Positions 8,635 through 18,571 of a DNA stretch of 33,799 nucleotides are shown here, piece by piece. The notes under the pieces were generated by a model that did no database searches, had not been told where the DNA came from, and was given only the letters and a program-made list of their open reading frames with translations. The DNA lies in NCBI GenBank assembly GCA_025352965.1, contig JANXRP010000068.1, positions 1-33,799 of the forward strand, given 5' to 3'. How positions within the stretch are numbered: the stretch's first letter is position 1; each line of letters opens with the position of its first letter. The translations under genes were made by a program, and so were the position numbers. Origin of the DNA: Comamonadaceae bacterium (GTDB lineage Bacteria; Pseudomonadota; Gammaproteobacteria; Burkholderiales; Burkholderiaceae_C).

Positions 8635-10455
8635 TTAACGACCCGCTTTTTTACGCTCGTGCTCTTTCAAATGACGCTTACGCAAACGCACGCTTTTAGG
8701 CGTGATTTCGACCAATTCGTCTTCCTCAATAAACTCAACGCCGTACTCGAGTGTCAAATCAATAGGTGGCGTAATCTTGATCGCATCTTCCTTGCCACTC
8801 ACGCGGAAGTTGGTAAGCTGCTTCGTACGCGTCGCATTGACCACCAAGTCGTTGTCACGGTTGTGGATGCCCACAATCATGCCTTCGTACACGGGGTCAT
8901 TGGCTTTCACAAACATACGTCCGCGATCGTCCAGTTTGCCCAGCGCATAGGTAAAGATTTCACCATCGTCCATCGAAATCAGCACGCCGTTTTTACGACC
9001 ACCAATGTCACCTTTGTGCGCTTCGTAGCTATCAAAGATGTTGGAAATGAGTCCAGAACCACGGGTCAAGTTCAAGAACTCGTTGGTAAAGCCAATCAAG
9101 CCACGCGCAGGAATGCGGTACTCAAGGCGAACCCGACCACGGCCGTCGGACTCCATGTTGACCAGTTCGCCCTTACGCTCGCCCAGTGCCTGCATCACGC
9201 CACCTTGGTGAGTTTCTTCCACGTCAGCGGTCACCAGCTCAATCGGCTCATGTTTCTCACCATCCACATCGCGGAACACCACGCGTGGCTTCGAGACAGC
9301 CATCTCGTAACCTTCGCGGCGCATGTTCTCTAGCAAGATGGTCAGGTGCAATTCGCCGCGCCCCATCACTTCAAAAATACCCTCTTCATCGGTTTCAGAG
9401 ACGCGCAGCGCCACGTTGTGCTGCAGTTCTTTTTGCAAACGATCCCAAATTTGACGACTGGTGATGTACTTACCTTCACGACCTGCCAGTGGTGAGGTAT
9501 TCACGCAAAAGTTCATGGTGAGCGTTGGCTCGTCAACTTTCAGCATGGGCAGCGGTGCGGGGGTCGTAGCATCCGTCACTGTCACCCCAATACCAATACC
9601 TTCAATGCCGTTGATCAGCACGATATCGCCAGGACCCGCTTCTGTTGCCTGAATGCGATCAAGTCCTTGGAACTTGAGCACTTGATTGACGCGACCTTTG
9701 ACTGCTTTGCCATCAGGCCCTTCCATCACCACCACATCCATCATAGGCTTGATCGTGCCTTGGCTGATACGGCCCACACCGATACGACCCACAAAGGTAG
9801 AAAAGTCGAGCGCGGAAATTTGTAGTTGTAATGGCGCGTCAGGGTCGCCCTTTTGTGCAGGTACATGTTCGAGCACGGTGTTGAACAGCGCCGACATATC
9901 AGGCCCCCATTGCTCACCTGGTTTGCCCTCAACCATCGAAGTCCAGCCATTAATACCCGAGGCGTACACCACGGGGAAGTCCAGCTGCTCATCGGTTGCG
10001 CCGAGCTTGTCAAACAAATCGAAGGCTGCGTTGACCACAAAGTCAGGACGCGCGCCTGGCTTGTCCACCTTGTTCACAACGAGGATAGGACGCAGGCCGA
10101 GTGCCAGCGCTTTCTTCGTCACGAAACGCGTTTGCGGCATCGGGCCTTCTTGCGCATCGATGAGCAGCACCACGCCGTCAACCATCGAGAGCGCTCGCTC
10201 GACTTCGCCGCCAAAGTCCGCATGTCCTGGGGTATCGACGATGTTGATATGCGTACCTTCCCAGCTCACCGCGCAGTTTTTGGCGAGGATGGTAATGCCA
10301 CGCTCGCGCTCGATGGCGTTGTTGTCCATCACGGTATCGACCACTTTTTCGTGCTCGGCAAAAGTGCCAGACTGACGTAGCAACTGGTCAACCATCGTGG
10401 TTTTTCCGTGGTCAACGTGCGCAATGATGGCGATGTTTCTAATTTGTTGTCGCAT
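8635..10455 (-). CDS. typA: Ribosome-associated translational GTPase TypA/BipA
   Basis: TypA/BipA is a translation-factor GTPase related to EF-G that acts in ribosome assembly and stress adaptation. The 606-residue length is typical. G motifs are AHVDHGKT (residues 12-19), DTPGHAD (74-80) and NKVD (128-131), and the effector region RERGITI is present. The C-terminal BipA-specific region is intact up to the basic end. The start is preceded by an AGAGAGAAG purine stretch and lies 18 bases after the truB stop, so it is probably the last core gene of the rimP-nusA-infB-rbfA-truB-typA run. Long open frames on the opposite strand here are shadows of this gene's codon bias. Confidence 0.98.
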   Translation of the reverse strand: MRQQIRNIAIIAHVDHGKTTMVDQLLRQSGTFAEHEKVVDTVMDNNAIERERGITILAKNCAVSWEGTHINIVDTPGHADFGGEVERALSMVDGVVLLIDAQEGPMPQTRFVTKKALALGLRPILVVNKVDKPGARPDFVVNAAFDLFDKLGATDEQLDFPVVYASGINGWTSMVEGKPGEQWGPDMSALFNTVLEHVPAQKGDPDAPLQLQISALDFSTFVGRIGVGRISQGTIKPMMDVVVMEGPDGKAVKGRVNQVLKFQGLDRIQATEAGPGDIVLINGIEGIGIGVTVTDATTPAPLPMLKVDEPTLTMNFCVNTSPLAGREGKYITSRQIWDRLQKELQHNVALRVSETDEEGIFEVMGRGELHLTILLENMRREGYEMAVSKPRVVFRDVDGEKHEPIELVTADVEETHQGGVMQALGERKGELVNMESDGRGRVRLEYRIPARGLIGFTNEFLNLTRGSGLISNIFDSYEAHKGDIGGRKNGVLISMDDGEIFTYALGKLDDRGRMFVKANDPVYEGMIVGIHNRDNDLVVNATRTKQLTNFRVSGKEDAIKITPPIDLTLEYGVEFIEEDELVEITPKSVRLRKRHLKEHERKKAGR

Positions 10456-10473
10456 GGTTTCTTCTCTCTTACT

Positions 10474-11439
10474 TTAAAAAATCTGTTGTATTTGCCCAAT
10501 ATCCAAAGGACTGAGCAAGCGGGTCGGAATCAACTCCCCCGCCTTGATGTGCGCCGAACCCAAAAGCTGTGCTTTGGGACCATAAACTGCCACAAACTCG
10601 TTATCCTTCAATTCCGTCCTACGCCGCACGCCGCTTAAAAAACGACCTGCATTTTCATCATCCAAATCAACTCTGTCATAGCCTGCGAGCATCACATCGA
10701 CTGGCAATAAATAGGTCTCGCGAGCCTTATCAGATAAGGCTTCTAGCTGTGCCAATGTCACTGCTTTGTCAATCCCAAAATCCCCTGTTGCCGTACGCCG
10801 CAAACTTGTCAAATGACCACCGCAACCCAGCACTTCGCCAATATCCTCACCCAAGGTTCGGATATACGTGCCCTTGCTACAAGTCACCGTTAACCGTAAC
10901 AAGTCATCGTCCAATCGTTCGATGACAAGCTTGTGAATGACCACCTCGCGCGCTGCCCGCTCTACCTCAATCCCTTGCCGCGCTAACTCATAGAGCGGCT
11001 TGCCATCTTTCTTCAAGGCACTTGTCATGGGCGGCACTTGCGAAATCGTCCCTGTAAACTGCCTGCAAGCCTTATCCAGAATGGCCTGCGAGGCTGCGTC
11101 TGCATTTACCTCACACACCTTTATGACACTACCTTCCGCATCGCCTGAACTTGTTTTCACGCCCAATTTCAATGTCGCCACATAGCTCTTCACCGCATCC
11201 AAATGAATATGAGAAAACTTCGTTGCTGCACCAAAACAAATCGGCAGCACACCTGTGGCCAATGGATCGAGCGTGCCTGTATGCCCCGCTTTCTCCCCAC
11301 GCAAAAGCCACTTCACTTTTTGCAGTGCATCGTTACTCGATAGATGCAACGGCTTATCTAGCAGCAGCACACCATGCAAGGGACGACGCACAATTTTGAC
11401 TCTTGCTGGGCGTTCCGCTTTAGCCTCATCAATGCTCAA
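10474..11439 (-). CDS. truB: tRNA pseudouridine(55) synthase TruB
   Basis: TruB converts U55 of the tRNA T-loop to pseudouridine. The catalytic aspartate lies in GHTGTLDPLATG (Asp58 from the start used here). The protein then has the usual pseudouridine-synthase core (GTYIRTLGEDIG) and a C-terminal PUA-like part. An in-frame ATG exists at 11478, inside rbfA, but I chose the TTG at 11439. It follows an AAGGAAG sequence at ideal spacing (six bases), starts right after the rbfA stop, and gives a short N-terminus like other betaproteobacterial TruB proteins. The longer version would add 13 residues that merely re-read rbfA. Length from the TTG is 321 residues. Confidence 0.96.
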   Translation of the reverse strand: MSIDEAKAERPARVKIVRRPLHGVLLLDKPLHLSSNDALQKVKWLLRGEKAGHTGTLDPLATGVLPICFGAATKFSHIHLDAVKSYVATLKLGVKTSSGDAEGSVIKVCEVNADAASQAILDKACRQFTGTISQVPPMTSALKKDGKPLYELARQGIEVERAAREVVIHKLVIERLDDDLLRLTVTCSKGTYIRTLGEDIGEVLGCGGHLTSLRRTATGDFGIDKAVTLAQLEALSDKARETYLLPVDVMLAGYDRVDLDDENAGRFLSGVRRRTELKDNEFVAVYGPKAQLLGSAHIKAGELIPTRLLSPLDIGQIQQIF

Positions 11440-11440
11440 A

Positions 11441-11809
11441 CTAATCTTCCTTGGCTTGCGTCGACAGCGCTTTTGCAATCAATGCATTCATATCCGCAGC
11501 CGTCTCCGTCGTGCGGTCATATTCAAAATGCAGTGTCGGCACTGTATGAATCATCAAGCGTTTAAACAACAGTGAGCGCAAATAACCTGCCGATTTATTC
11601 AATCCCTCAAGACATAAATCTTTATCGCCCATTAACTGACTAAAAAAAACTTTCGCATGTGCGTAATCGGGCGTGACGTCCACGCCTGTAATCGTGACCA
11701 TCCCTACGCGAGGATCTTTCACCTCGCGCGCAATCAACTCGCCCAAATCACGCTGGATTTGGTCGGCGACGCGCAAACTACGATTAGGGATGGACGACTG
11801 TTTTTTCAT
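11441..11809 (-). CDS. rbfA: 30S ribosome-binding factor A
   Basis: RbfA is a small KH-like-fold protein that binds immature 30S subunits and helps process the 16S rRNA 5' end and cold-shock recovery. The 122-residue product shows the family features [14 protein letters not shown] near the N-terminus, the segment [25 protein letters not shown], and a C-terminal LHFEYDRT. The ATG at 11809 gives MKKQSSIPN; a TTG one codon earlier is less likely. No SD is visible. The gene begins 14 bases after the infB stop, and its last codons contain the truB ribosome-binding site, so it is embedded in the translation operon between its usual neighbours. Confidence 0.96.
   Translation of the reverse strand: MKKQSSIPNRSLRVADQIQRDLGELIAREVKDPRVGMVTITGVDVTPDYAHAKVFFSQLMGDKDLCLEGLNKSAGYLRSLLFKRLMIHTVPTLHFEYDRTTETAADMNALIAKALSTQAKED
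11446..11452 (-). promoter_or_regulatory. Ribosome-binding site that decides the truB TTG start
   Basis: AAGGAAG on the minus strand lies within the last codons of rbfA and ends six bases before the TTG at 11439. It is one of the strongest SD matches in the window and supports a TTG start for truB rather than the upstream ATG. Confidence 0.65.
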
Positions 11810-11823
11810 CAAATAGCGTTAAA

Positions 11824-14721
11824 TTAAAGCGTCCGCGCCACGTCACGAATCTCAAAGAACTCAAGCACATCGCCGACTTCAATGTCGTTGTAGCCCTTGA
11901 TGTTCAAGCCGCATTCGAAGCTTTCTTTGACTTCTTTTGCATCGTCTTTGAAACGCTTGAGCGATTCGAGCTCGCCCGTATAAATGACGGTATTGTTGCG
12001 TAGCAAACGAAGGCGTGCTGTGCGCCGCACGATGCCTGTGAGCACCATACAACCCGCAATCGATCCGACCTTGCTGGCCTTAAACACTTGCCTGATTTCG
12101 GCAGAGCCAATGATCTCTTCACGTTTTTCAGGTGCGAGCATGCCAGACATCGCTGCTTTCAGTTCGTCCACAGCGTCATAAATGATGTTGTAGTAACGAA
12201 TATCCACACCGTTGTGCTCGGCATGTTTGCGTGCTTGTGCGTCAGCGCGTGTGTTGAAACCAATCACCACCGCTTTAGACGCAATCGCCAAGTTGACATC
12301 GCTCTCGCTGATACCGCCTACGCCTGCATACACGATCTGCACCTTGACCTCGTCGGTCGACAGCTTGAGCAGTGACTGCCCCAGCGCTTCTTGCGAACCT
12401 TGCACATCGGCCTTGATGATGATGGGCAACATTTGCACGTCGCCAGCCGCCATATCGGTAAACATGTTCTCCAGCTTGGCCGCTTGCTGCTTCGCCAATT
12501 TGGTGTCACGGAACTTGCCAGAACGGTAGTTTGCAATTTCACGGGCTCGGCGCTCGTCCGCCATCACCATGAAATCATCACCCGCCATCGCAACTTCAGT
12601 CAATCCTTGAATTTCGACAGGAATCGAGGGGCCAGCCGATTTGATAGGCTTGCCGTTTTCGTCCAACATGGCACGTACGCGCCCCATGCAAGAGCCCGCG
12701 AGTACCACATCGCCCGCTTTGAGTGTGCCTGATTGAATCAACACCGTCGCCACAGGGCCACGGCCTTTATCTAGCCTAGCTTCCACGATCAATCCTTTGG
12801 CCATGGCTTCAACTGGCGCGCGTAGCTCCAAAATCTCAGCTTGCAAAAGAACTTGTTCTAAGAGCTCGTCAATGCCTTGCCCCGTGCGAGCCGAAACTTG
12901 CATGAACGGAGAGTCGCCACCAAATGCTTCTGGCACCACTTCTTCAGCAATCAATTCGTTTTGAACACGGTCAGGGCTAGCACCTGGCTTGTCGATCTTG
13001 TTAATCGCCACCACAATTGGAACCCCCGCCGCCTTGGCGTGCTTGATCGCTTCTTTAGTTTGCGGCATCACGCCATCATCGGCCGCCACCACCAAAATCA
13101 CGATATCGGTTGCCTTAGCACCGCGTGCACGCATCGCCGTAAAGGCTTCGTGACCAGGCGTATCTAAGAACGTGATCATGCCACGCGGCGTGTTGACGTG
13201 ATACGCACCAATGTGCTGCGTAATGCCGCCTGCTTCGCCCGCTGCCACTTTGGCCGTACGGATGTAATCTAAAAGCGATGTCTTGCCATGGTCAACGTGA
13301 CCCATGACGGTCACCACAGGCGCACGCGGCAACATTTCGGACGAAGACGCAAGCACTTCTTCTTCGGTAAACGCTTCCGGGTCATCCAGCGCAGCAACCA
13401 CCGCTTTGTGCCCCATTTCTTCGACCACGATCATCGCCGTGTCTTGGTCAAGCGGCTGATTAATTGTGACCATTTGGCCAAGCTTCATGAGGTGCTTAAT
13501 GACCTCCGAAGCCTTGACCGCCATCTTGTGTGCGAGGTCAGCAACCGTAATGGTTTCTGGCACATGCACTTCAATGACGCGAGCTTCTACTGGCTCTTGC
13601 GGTACTTGCTCCTCACGATCATCGCCCTTGCGCTTACCACGCGGACCACCGCGCCAGGAGCCACGCCCCACGCCACCCGAGCTATCGCCGCGGGTTTTGA
13701 GGGCTGCTTTTTTCTTTTGCTCGTCCGTCCAAGTGGACGACAGTTTTTCGGATTTAACTTCCTTTTTGCCGCCTTTTGCGTCCGTTGTCGTCGTTGCAGG
13801 TTTCTCGCCCACCTTAGGCTTCACACCCGTCCCAACGGCAGGCTTATGCAGCGTGCCTTTGGCGACTTCAGGTTTTTTGACTGGTTCTGGTTTTTTGGCA
13901 ACCATCACACCCCGACTCGGGGCACTCATCATGGCGCGAATCGCATTAGCTTCATCCATCGCCTTTTGACGACGGTCTTTTAAATCAACCGCTTTCGCCG
14001 CATCATCTGTTTCCTGTTGCGCAGCTAATTCAGCTGGCGTTGGACCTGCAGGTATGGCAACAACCACAGGAATAACTGCCGCTGCAACTGGTGCTGGCGC
14101 AGGCTTAGCCGGTGCTTGCTCGGGAATGATCTTGCCAATCGTTCTTTTCTTCGGCGTTTCCGCCTTCACTTCTACGGCACTGTGCACAGCATCCGCAGGC
14201 TTCTCCGCCAGCGCCATCTCGGCCGCAGCTTGTGCCGCTCTTGCGACCTCTTTGGCTTCGCGCTCACGCCTGCGCTCAGCTAACTCTTCCTCTTGACGAC
14301 GAAGTAGCTCTGCCTGACGCATCGCTTCTTGCTCACGCTTAGCAAGCTCTGCATCATCAAGCACATGTGGGGCGGGGGCGACTGGCGCCGCAGGCTGCAC
14401 CGTGGATGCAGCGTCTGCATCGTCACGCTGAATAAAGGTACGTTTTTTACGTACTTCAACCTGAATGGTGCGCGCCTTACCTGTGCTATCAGCCTGCTTA
14501 ATTTCGCTGGTCGATTTTTTTACAAGGGAGATTTTTTTACGCTCACCCGTGGCTGTGCCATGGCTGGACTGCAAAAATCCTAGCAATTTTTGTTTGTCAG
14601 CATCCGTCAGCACATCACTGCTGCTAGATTTGCTAACACCCGCACTGCTTAGTTGCTCTAGCAGGGTATCGGTTGTTTTTTTGAGCTCGGTTGCGAACTC
14701 GGCGACTGTAGTCGTGGACAT
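11824..14721 (-). CDS. infB: Translation initiation factor IF-2
   Basis: IF-2 is the GTPase that places initiator fMet-tRNA on the 30S subunit and promotes subunit joining. The 965-residue protein has an N-terminal IF2N-like domain, a long Ala/Lys/Glu-rich charged linker (about residues 110-370) with a glycine/arginine-rich patch near 350, a second IF2N domain ([19 protein letters not shown]), and then the G domain. G motifs are GHVDHGKT (about 472-479), DTPGHEAF and NKID. The C-terminal fMet-tRNA-binding domains are complete. The ATG at 14721 follows a GGAGA sequence by ten bases, and the gene starts 16 bases after nusA. The linker contains in-frame Met codons that could serve as internal starts, as is known for the E. 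coli gene, but none has an obvious SD. Confidence 0.98.
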   Translation of the reverse strand: MSTTTVAEFATELKKTTDTLLEQLSSAGVSKSSSSDVLTDADKQKLLGFLQSSHGTATGERKKISLVKKSTSEIKQADSTGKARTIQVEVRKKRTFIQRDDADAASTVQPAAPVAPAPHVLDDAELAKREQEAMRQAELLRRQEEELAERRREREAKEVARAAQAAAEMALAEKPADAVHSAVEVKAETPKKRTIGKIIPEQAPAKPAPAPVAAAVIPVVVAIPAGPTPAELAAQQETDDAAKAVDLKDRRQKAMDEANAIRAMMSAPSRGVMVAKKPEPVKKPEVAKGTLHKPAVGTGVKPKVGEKPATTTTDAKGGKKEVKSEKLSSTWTDEQKKKAALKTRGDSSGGVGRGSWRGGPRGKRKGDDREEQVPQEPVEARVIEVHVPETITVADLAHKMAVKASEVIKHLMKLGQMVTINQPLDQDTAMIVVEEMGHKAVVAALDDPEAFTEEEVLASSSEMLPRAPVVTVMGHVDHGKTSLLDYIRTAKVAAGEAGGITQHIGAYHVNTPRGMITFLDTPGHEAFTAMRARGAKATDIVILVVAADDGVMPQTKEAIKHAKAAGVPIVVAINKIDKPGASPDRVQNELIAEEVVPEAFGGDSPFMQVSARTGQGIDELLEQVLLQAEILELRAPVEAMAKGLIVEARLDKGRGPVATVLIQSGTLKAGDVVLAGSCMGRVRAMLDENGKPIKSAGPSIPVEIQGLTEVAMAGDDFMVMADERRAREIANYRSGKFRDTKLAKQQAAKLENMFTDMAAGDVQMLPIIIKADVQGSQEALGQSLLKLSTDEVKVQIVYAGVGGISESDVNLAIASKAVVIGFNTRADAQARKHAEHNGVDIRYYNIIYDAVDELKAAMSGMLAPEKREEIIGSAEIRQVFKASKVGSIAGCMVLTGIVRRTARLRLLRNNTVIYTGELESLKRFKDDAKEVKESFECGLNIKGYNDIEVGDVLEFFEIRDVARTL

Positions 14722-14737
14722 AGTTTCTGGGTCTCCA

Positions 14738-16303
14738 TCATGTTTGAGCCGCGAACCAATGTGCGCGTGCTTTAATAATCAATGCCTTCGCGGCATCTTC
14801 ATCGAGTCCAGTCAATTCTTGCAACTCATCCACAGCTAGGTCAGCCAAATCGTCACGGGTATGAACGTTGCCTTCTGACAACTTACCCACCAACGTCGAG
14901 GTCATGCCTTCTAGGTCGAGCAAGTCTTGCGACGCCTCCTCAACACCTTCTTCGTTAGCAATCTCTAACGTCAAGAGCGCATCTTTAGCACGCGTGCGCA
15001 GTTCAGTCACGGTGTCTTCGTCAAAACTTTCGATCTCAAGCATCTCTTGGATCGGTACATAGGCCACTTCTTCCAAAGTGTTGAAGCCTTCGGCAATCAA
15101 AATGTCTGCAACTTCTTGGTCAACGTCGAGTTTCTCCATGAATAGCTTGCGCGTCACCGATAACTCGTCAGCTTGTTTTTGCGCCGATTCGGCTGCGTCC
15201 ATGATGTTGATGCGCCAACCTGTGAGCTCTGCTGCTAAACGCACGTTTTGTCCACCGCGACCAATCGCAATAGCAAGGTTCTCTTCGTCTACCACCACAT
15301 CCATCGCGTGACGCTCTTCGTCCACCACAATCGATGACACATTCGCAGGCGCCAATGCACCAATCACAAACTGTGCGGGGTCTTCGCTCCACAGCACAAT
15401 GTCGACGCGCTCGCCTGCCAGCTCAGTTGTCACGGCAGTGACGCGGCTACCGCGTACACCGACGCATGTCCCAATAGGGTCAATGCGTTTGTCTTCGGTG
15501 TGCACAGCAATCTTGGCACGAGAACCTGGGTCACGCGCACAAGATTTGATGTCCAACAAACCTTGTTCAATTTCAGGCACTTCGTTCTTAAAGAGCTCCA
15601 TCATGAACTCAGGACTGGTACGTGACAGCACAATTTGCGCACCACGCAAGGTGGTATCGACTTTCATAATCATGGCACGCACGCGATCACCCGAACGCAA
15701 GTTTTCCTTTGGAATCAAATCGTTGCGACGCAAGCGTCCTTCGACACGGCCGCTCTCCACAATGATGTCGCCTTTGTCTAAACGCTTGACGGTACCAACC
15801 AAAATTTTCTCACCGCGAGCCATGAAGTCTGCGAGCACCATTTCGCGCTCAGCATCACGGATTTTTTGCAGAATAACTTGCTTAGCCGTCATCGCACCAA
15901 TACGCCCAATCGGCAAAGACTCAATCGGCTTCTCAATGTAATCACCTTCTTCTAAATCCGCCAACTGCTCTTGCGCTTCGGATAACAGCTCTTCGGCATC
16001 TGGGTTTTGCAAACCTGCGCTATCAGGCACCACCAACCAACGGCGGAAGGTGTCATAGTTACCTGTATCACGGTCAATTTGCACGCGAATATCAACTTCG
16101 CCTTCGTAGAACTTCGCCGTCGCTTGCGCCAAGGCTGCTTCGACAGCACCGTACACAATGTCTGCTTCGACATTTTTTTCGCGAGAAATGGCATCAACCA
16201 ACATCAGCATTTCGCGGTTATGCGTCGGCTTGGCGGCCTCTGCAATCTCTAACGCTTTTTTCTTCGACACACGCTTCACAGGTTTTTTAACGACTGCTTC
16301 CAT
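14738..16303 (-). CDS. nusA: Transcription termination/antitermination factor NusA
   Basis: NusA binds RNA polymerase, promotes pausing and hairpin-dependent termination, and takes part in antitermination. The 521-residue protein has the RNAP-binding N-terminal domain ([16 protein letters not shown]), an S1 domain ([19 protein letters not shown]), KH1 ([12 protein letters not shown]), KH2 ([16 protein letters not shown]) and two C-terminal acidic repeats. I chose the ATG at 16303 because AGAGAGG precedes it by five bases; a TTG at 16342 lacks support. Even so, the protein carries about 28 lysine-rich residues ([11 protein letters not shown]) ahead of the position where NusA normally begins, and no start codon sits at the usual place. 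It lies 39 bases after rimP and 16 bases before infB. Confidence 0.97.
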   Translation of the reverse strand: MEAVVKKPVKRVSKKKALEIAEAAKPTHNREMLMLVDAISREKNVEADIVYGAVEAALAQATAKFYEGEVDIRVQIDRDTGNYDTFRRWLVVPDSAGLQNPDAEELLSEAQEQLADLEEGDYIEKPIESLPIGRIGAMTAKQVILQKIRDAEREMVLADFMARGEKILVGTVKRLDKGDIIVESGRVEGRLRRNDLIPKENLRSGDRVRAMIMKVDTTLRGAQIVLSRTSPEFMMELFKNEVPEIEQGLLDIKSCARDPGSRAKIAVHTEDKRIDPIGTCVGVRGSRVTAVTTELAGERVDIVLWSEDPAQFVIGALAPANVSSIVVDEERHAMDVVVDEENLAIAIGRGGQNVRLAAELTGWRINIMDAAESAQKQADELSVTRKLFMEKLDVDQEVADILIAEGFNTLEEVAYVPIQEMLEIESFDEDTVTELRTRAKDALLTLEIANEEGVEEASQDLLDLEGMTSTLVGKLSEGNVHTRDDLADLAVDELQELTGLDEDAAKALIIKARAHWFAAQT

Positions 16304-16308
16304 GATGA

Positions 16309-16315
16309 CCTCTCT
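16309..16315 (-). promoter_or_regulatory. Ribosome-binding site for nusA
   Basis: AGAGAGG on the minus strand ends five bases before the ATG at 16303. It supports that start and therefore the lysine-rich N-terminal extension of NusA. Confidence 0.6.
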
Positions 16316-16342
16316 ACTTAAAAATAATTCTGTTGACGACAA

Positions 16343-16897
16343 CTACCCGCGGCCTTTGAAATTCACGATGGGTGCCAAGCGCGCCTCACGAATTTCAGAC
16401 CACTCAAACCCCAGCGCGTTTTGCGTTGCGGCATCAATTTTTTTCTGACTCACTTTGGCACCTGGCTTCAGTGGCTTTGGCTCGTCTCGCCACACAATTT
16501 GCCAAGCCGCAGCCGTTTTCTCTAAGGTGCCGCGAAACTTCCTGCGACTCACCGTAATCCCTTGTTCGGACACCTGCCCAGCTTGCCCAATCGGCATCTT
16601 TAGCGTGATATCAATTACCTCGCCCACAAACCGAGCTAAATCCATTTCGTGCCGCAGCAAGCGATCAATTCCAGGGCTAGACACCTCTAGTCGCGAGTAA
16701 TCCACACCTTCGACCTCCAGCACATACTGGAGTTGCCGCGTCACGCGCTCGCAATCTTCCACTTGCACATACTGCTCTGCATCGCCCACGGCATGCGGCA
16801 ATTCAATCGTGACTCGAAGCAAACCGCCAGCAGAACGCGTGATTTCGACGAGGTCTAGGCCCAGTCCTTTAACGGTTTGCTCGATGATGGTTTGCAT
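16343..16897 (-). CDS. rimP: Ribosome maturation factor RimP
   Basis: RimP is a cytoplasmic 30S assembly factor. The 184-residue product has the two expected domains: an N-terminal alpha/beta domain with LGLDLVEI, VEDCERVTRQLQYVL and the strongly conserved LEVSSPGIDRLL (about residues 71-82), and a C-terminal SH3-like barrel. It is the first gene of rimP-nusA-infB-rbfA-truB-typA. There is no SD before the ATG at 16897. Instead the upstream 12 bases are U-rich and follow a terminator-like hairpin, so ribosomal protein S1 binding or an almost leaderless mode of initiation may apply (inference). The start fits the usual betaproteobacterial N-terminus. Confidence 0.95.
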   Translation of the reverse strand: MQTIIEQTVKGLGLDLVEITRSAGGLLRVTIELPHAVGDAEQYVQVEDCERVTRQLQYVLEVEGVDYSRLEVSSPGIDRLLRHEMDLARFVGEVIDITLKMPIGQAGQVSEQGITVSRRKFRGTLEKTAAAWQIVWRDEPKPLKPGAKVSQKKIDAATQNALGFEWSEIREARLAPIVNFKGRG

Positions 16898-16909
16898 AAA
16901 AAATGAACG

Positions 16910-16935
16910 AAAAAAAGGGCGGTTGGTATCCGCCC
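16910..16935 (-). terminator. Intrinsic terminator-like hairpin just upstream of rimP
   Basis: On the minus strand a GC-only six-base stem, GGGCGG with CCGCCC, encloses a seven-base loop and is followed directly by seven U residues. It lies 29 bases after the MFS transporter stop and 12 bases before the rimP ATG. It has the form of a Rho-independent terminator for the MFS gene. It also sits in the only visible leader of the rimP-nusA-infB operon, so it may act as an attenuator. No competing antiterminator stem is evident. Confidence 0.8.
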
Positions 16936-16962
16936 TGCTTGCCTTATTGGTTGATGCATCAG

Positions 16963-16991
16963 ATTATACGCTACGCAGCCCTCTTAGTCGC
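16963..16991 (-). promoter_or_regulatory. Candidate promoter for the rimP-nusA-infB operon
   Basis: A perfect -10 hexamer TATAAT lies at 16963-16968 on the minus strand and overlaps the stop codon of the MFS gene. A weak -35, GCGACT (three of six matches), lies 17 bases upstream at 16986-16991. Transcription would begin near 16956 and the RNA would enter the terminator hairpin about 20 bases later. An 8-bp palindrome GATGCATC (16953-16960) covers the predicted start site. No promoter candidate is seen between the hairpin and the rimP ATG. Confidence 0.45.
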
Positions 16992-18571
16992 ACCAGAGCA
17001 ATCGTCGCAAGCGGAATCACTAACCCCAAGCACGCCACCCAAATCAGCGTGGGCGTGAGGTCAGCGTAATTGGCTGCAGTCGTGAGTTGTTGGGTCACGG
17101 GATCGCGTACCTCGCGCGCCAATACAAAAATTTGATTCAAATACTTGGTACCTAGCTGGGCGGCAGACAAAGCAAGATTGGTAAACGACGCCATCACCGC
17201 AAAGTACGTGGCTTTGAGATGCGGCGGTGCGGTTTGCGCAATCCATGCCAACATAGGAATCATGGCGATTTGTGCGAGTGGTGATTCGAGTGCCGTATCG
17301 GCAATACCAATAAATCTAGCATCCACCACGCCACCCGTCATTCGTGCCGTCCACTCATGCAAACCCATGCTCATGCCGATATTAGGCAACGCAATCACAA
17401 ACTGCGCGACTGACAACCACACCACCGTAGAAGCCACCGACCGATTAGCCACCCAACCACGCAGGGCAAACAAACCCGCCAGCGTGAGTGCGTAGCTAAT
17501 GAACGACAACACCGCTTGAAAGTGCTGGTCGTAGCCCAGCACATCAATCGCCCACCACGTGACCCCTTCGCCCGCACTAGGTACAGCACGGAACATAAAA
17601 ATAACGATGGCGGTTGCCCACAGCACTTGCTTGGCCTCACGCGGCAAATCGGTCGTGAGATTGCGAATCAAAAAAATTAAAATCGACAGCGAGCCGATAA
17701 AGACAAGCTCTTGCCCAAATTGTTGTACCCAGCGCCAAGGTAGTAAGCCCATGCCCACCGTAAATGCGATAAAGATGGCACTGCCGATGAGAAGCGTCCA
17801 ATTGGGCGTGGTCGTGGTGACACTGCGGATTTCCGCCTGCTTTTGCATCCAATGCCACAGCCAAATGCCAAGCACCGAGATGAGTGGAATCGCCAGCGAG
17901 CCTTCATACACACGCAAATAAAGCGTCGATTTTTCAACTTGCGTGAGTGTTTCCACGCCCGAGAACAACCAGATATTGAACACAGCCGTCAAAAGCGCAC
18001 CGCTCATCACCGCAATCCGTCCTAAAGTTTGCATCGTCGTATGCATCGCATGCAAAGCCACGTCGGATAAGGGCTGGCCGAGGGCGTCATAAGTCGGCAC
18101 GGCTTCCACCGTCATCGCATCAGCCACCACGTCTTGCAAGACATAGCCCATGGGCAGCAAAAGCGTGGCAATGACAAACCACGTTTGCGTGCTGGCGTAC
18201 ACGGTCATGGCGGCAAGATTGCCAATTAAGCCTACAAAGATCAAAAAGCTAGCTGCCATCAACAGTCCGCCCACGTACACCAGCCAGCTTTTAAAACGCC
18301 ACAGCAAATCGACGACATGACCTATTGGCATTTTGATGACGTAGGGCATGGCTCCCCAAAACGCAAGGCTTGCCAAAAATTCAGCCGATAAATCGAGATG
18401 CTCTTTCACAAAAAATGTGCCTGCAATCGCTGAGAAGCCTTGGATGCCTGCGGCAAAGTAAATCATCATCGGCGGTAGATACGACCACTGCCAATTGTTT
18501 TGCAGATCGCGAATTTCGCTGCTTATGCCATGCGAGAATCGCTTTTTTACATTTTCAAATAGGTTCATCAT
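16964..18571 (-). CDS. Major facilitator superfamily transporter, BT1/AmpG-like
   Basis: This is a large (535-residue) polytopic membrane protein with about 12 or more hydrophobic spans. Near residue 20 it has [21 protein letters not shown], then [29 protein letters not shown] with the polar GHVVDLLWR, a typical inter-helix loop of the BT1 (folate-biopterin) and AmpG groups. Around residue 140-155 the motif [14 protein letters not shown] matches the D-x3-D pattern of these families. The substrate is unknown. The start is uncertain: an AAGGAAG lies 12 bases before the ATG at 18571 and at better spacing (six bases) before an in-frame TTG at 18577; ATGs at 18568 and 18610 are alternatives. Every choice touches or overlaps the divergent fabI start. 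The stop overlaps the predicted rimP promoter. Confidence 0.7.
   Translation of the reverse strand: MMNLFENVKKRFSHGISSEIRDLQNNWQWSYLPPMMIYFAAGIQGFSAIAGTFFVKEHLDLSAEFLASLAFWGAMPYVIKMPIGHVVDLLWRFKSWLVYVGGLLMAASFLIFVGLIGNLAAMTVYASTQTWFVIATLLLPMGYVLQDVVADAMTVEAVPTYDALGQPLSDVALHAMHTTMQTLGRIAVMSGALLTAVFNIWLFSGVETLTQVEKSTLYLRVYEGSLAIPLISVLGIWLWHWMQKQAEIRSVTTTTPNWTLLIGSAIFIAFTVGMGLLPWRWVQQFGQELVFIGSLSILIFLIRNLTTDLPREAKQVLWATAIVIFMFRAVPSAGEGVTWWAIDVLGYDQHFQAVLSFISYALTLAGLFALRGWVANRSVASTVVWLSVAQFVIALPNIGMSMGLHEWTARMTGGVVDARFIGIADTALESPLAQIAMIPMLAWIAQTAPPHLKATYFAVMASFTNLALSAAQLGTKYLNQIFVLAREVRDPVTQQLTTAANYADLTPTLIWVACLGLVIPLATIALVRLRGLRSV

Noticed and set aside
8659-10380. Several long open frames (up to about 230 codons) on the plus strand across typA
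   Set aside because: They lie wholly antisense to a clear TypA, have His/Arg- or Ser/Thr-rich low-information products and no family motif, and reflect the codon bias of typA.
11440-11478. In-frame ATG at 11478 as the truB start
   Set aside because: It lies inside rbfA and adds a tail that merely re-reads rbfA codons; the TTG at 11439 has an ideal SD.
13288-13983. A 231-codon plus-strand frame opposite infB
   Set aside because: It mirrors the charged repetitive linker of IF-2, giving a Phe/Arg/His-rich product with no recognisable domain or SD.
16953-16960. Palindrome GATGCATC at the predicted rimP transcription start considered as an operator
   Set aside because: An eight-base palindrome is common by chance and no second copy or known regulator site is visible nearby.
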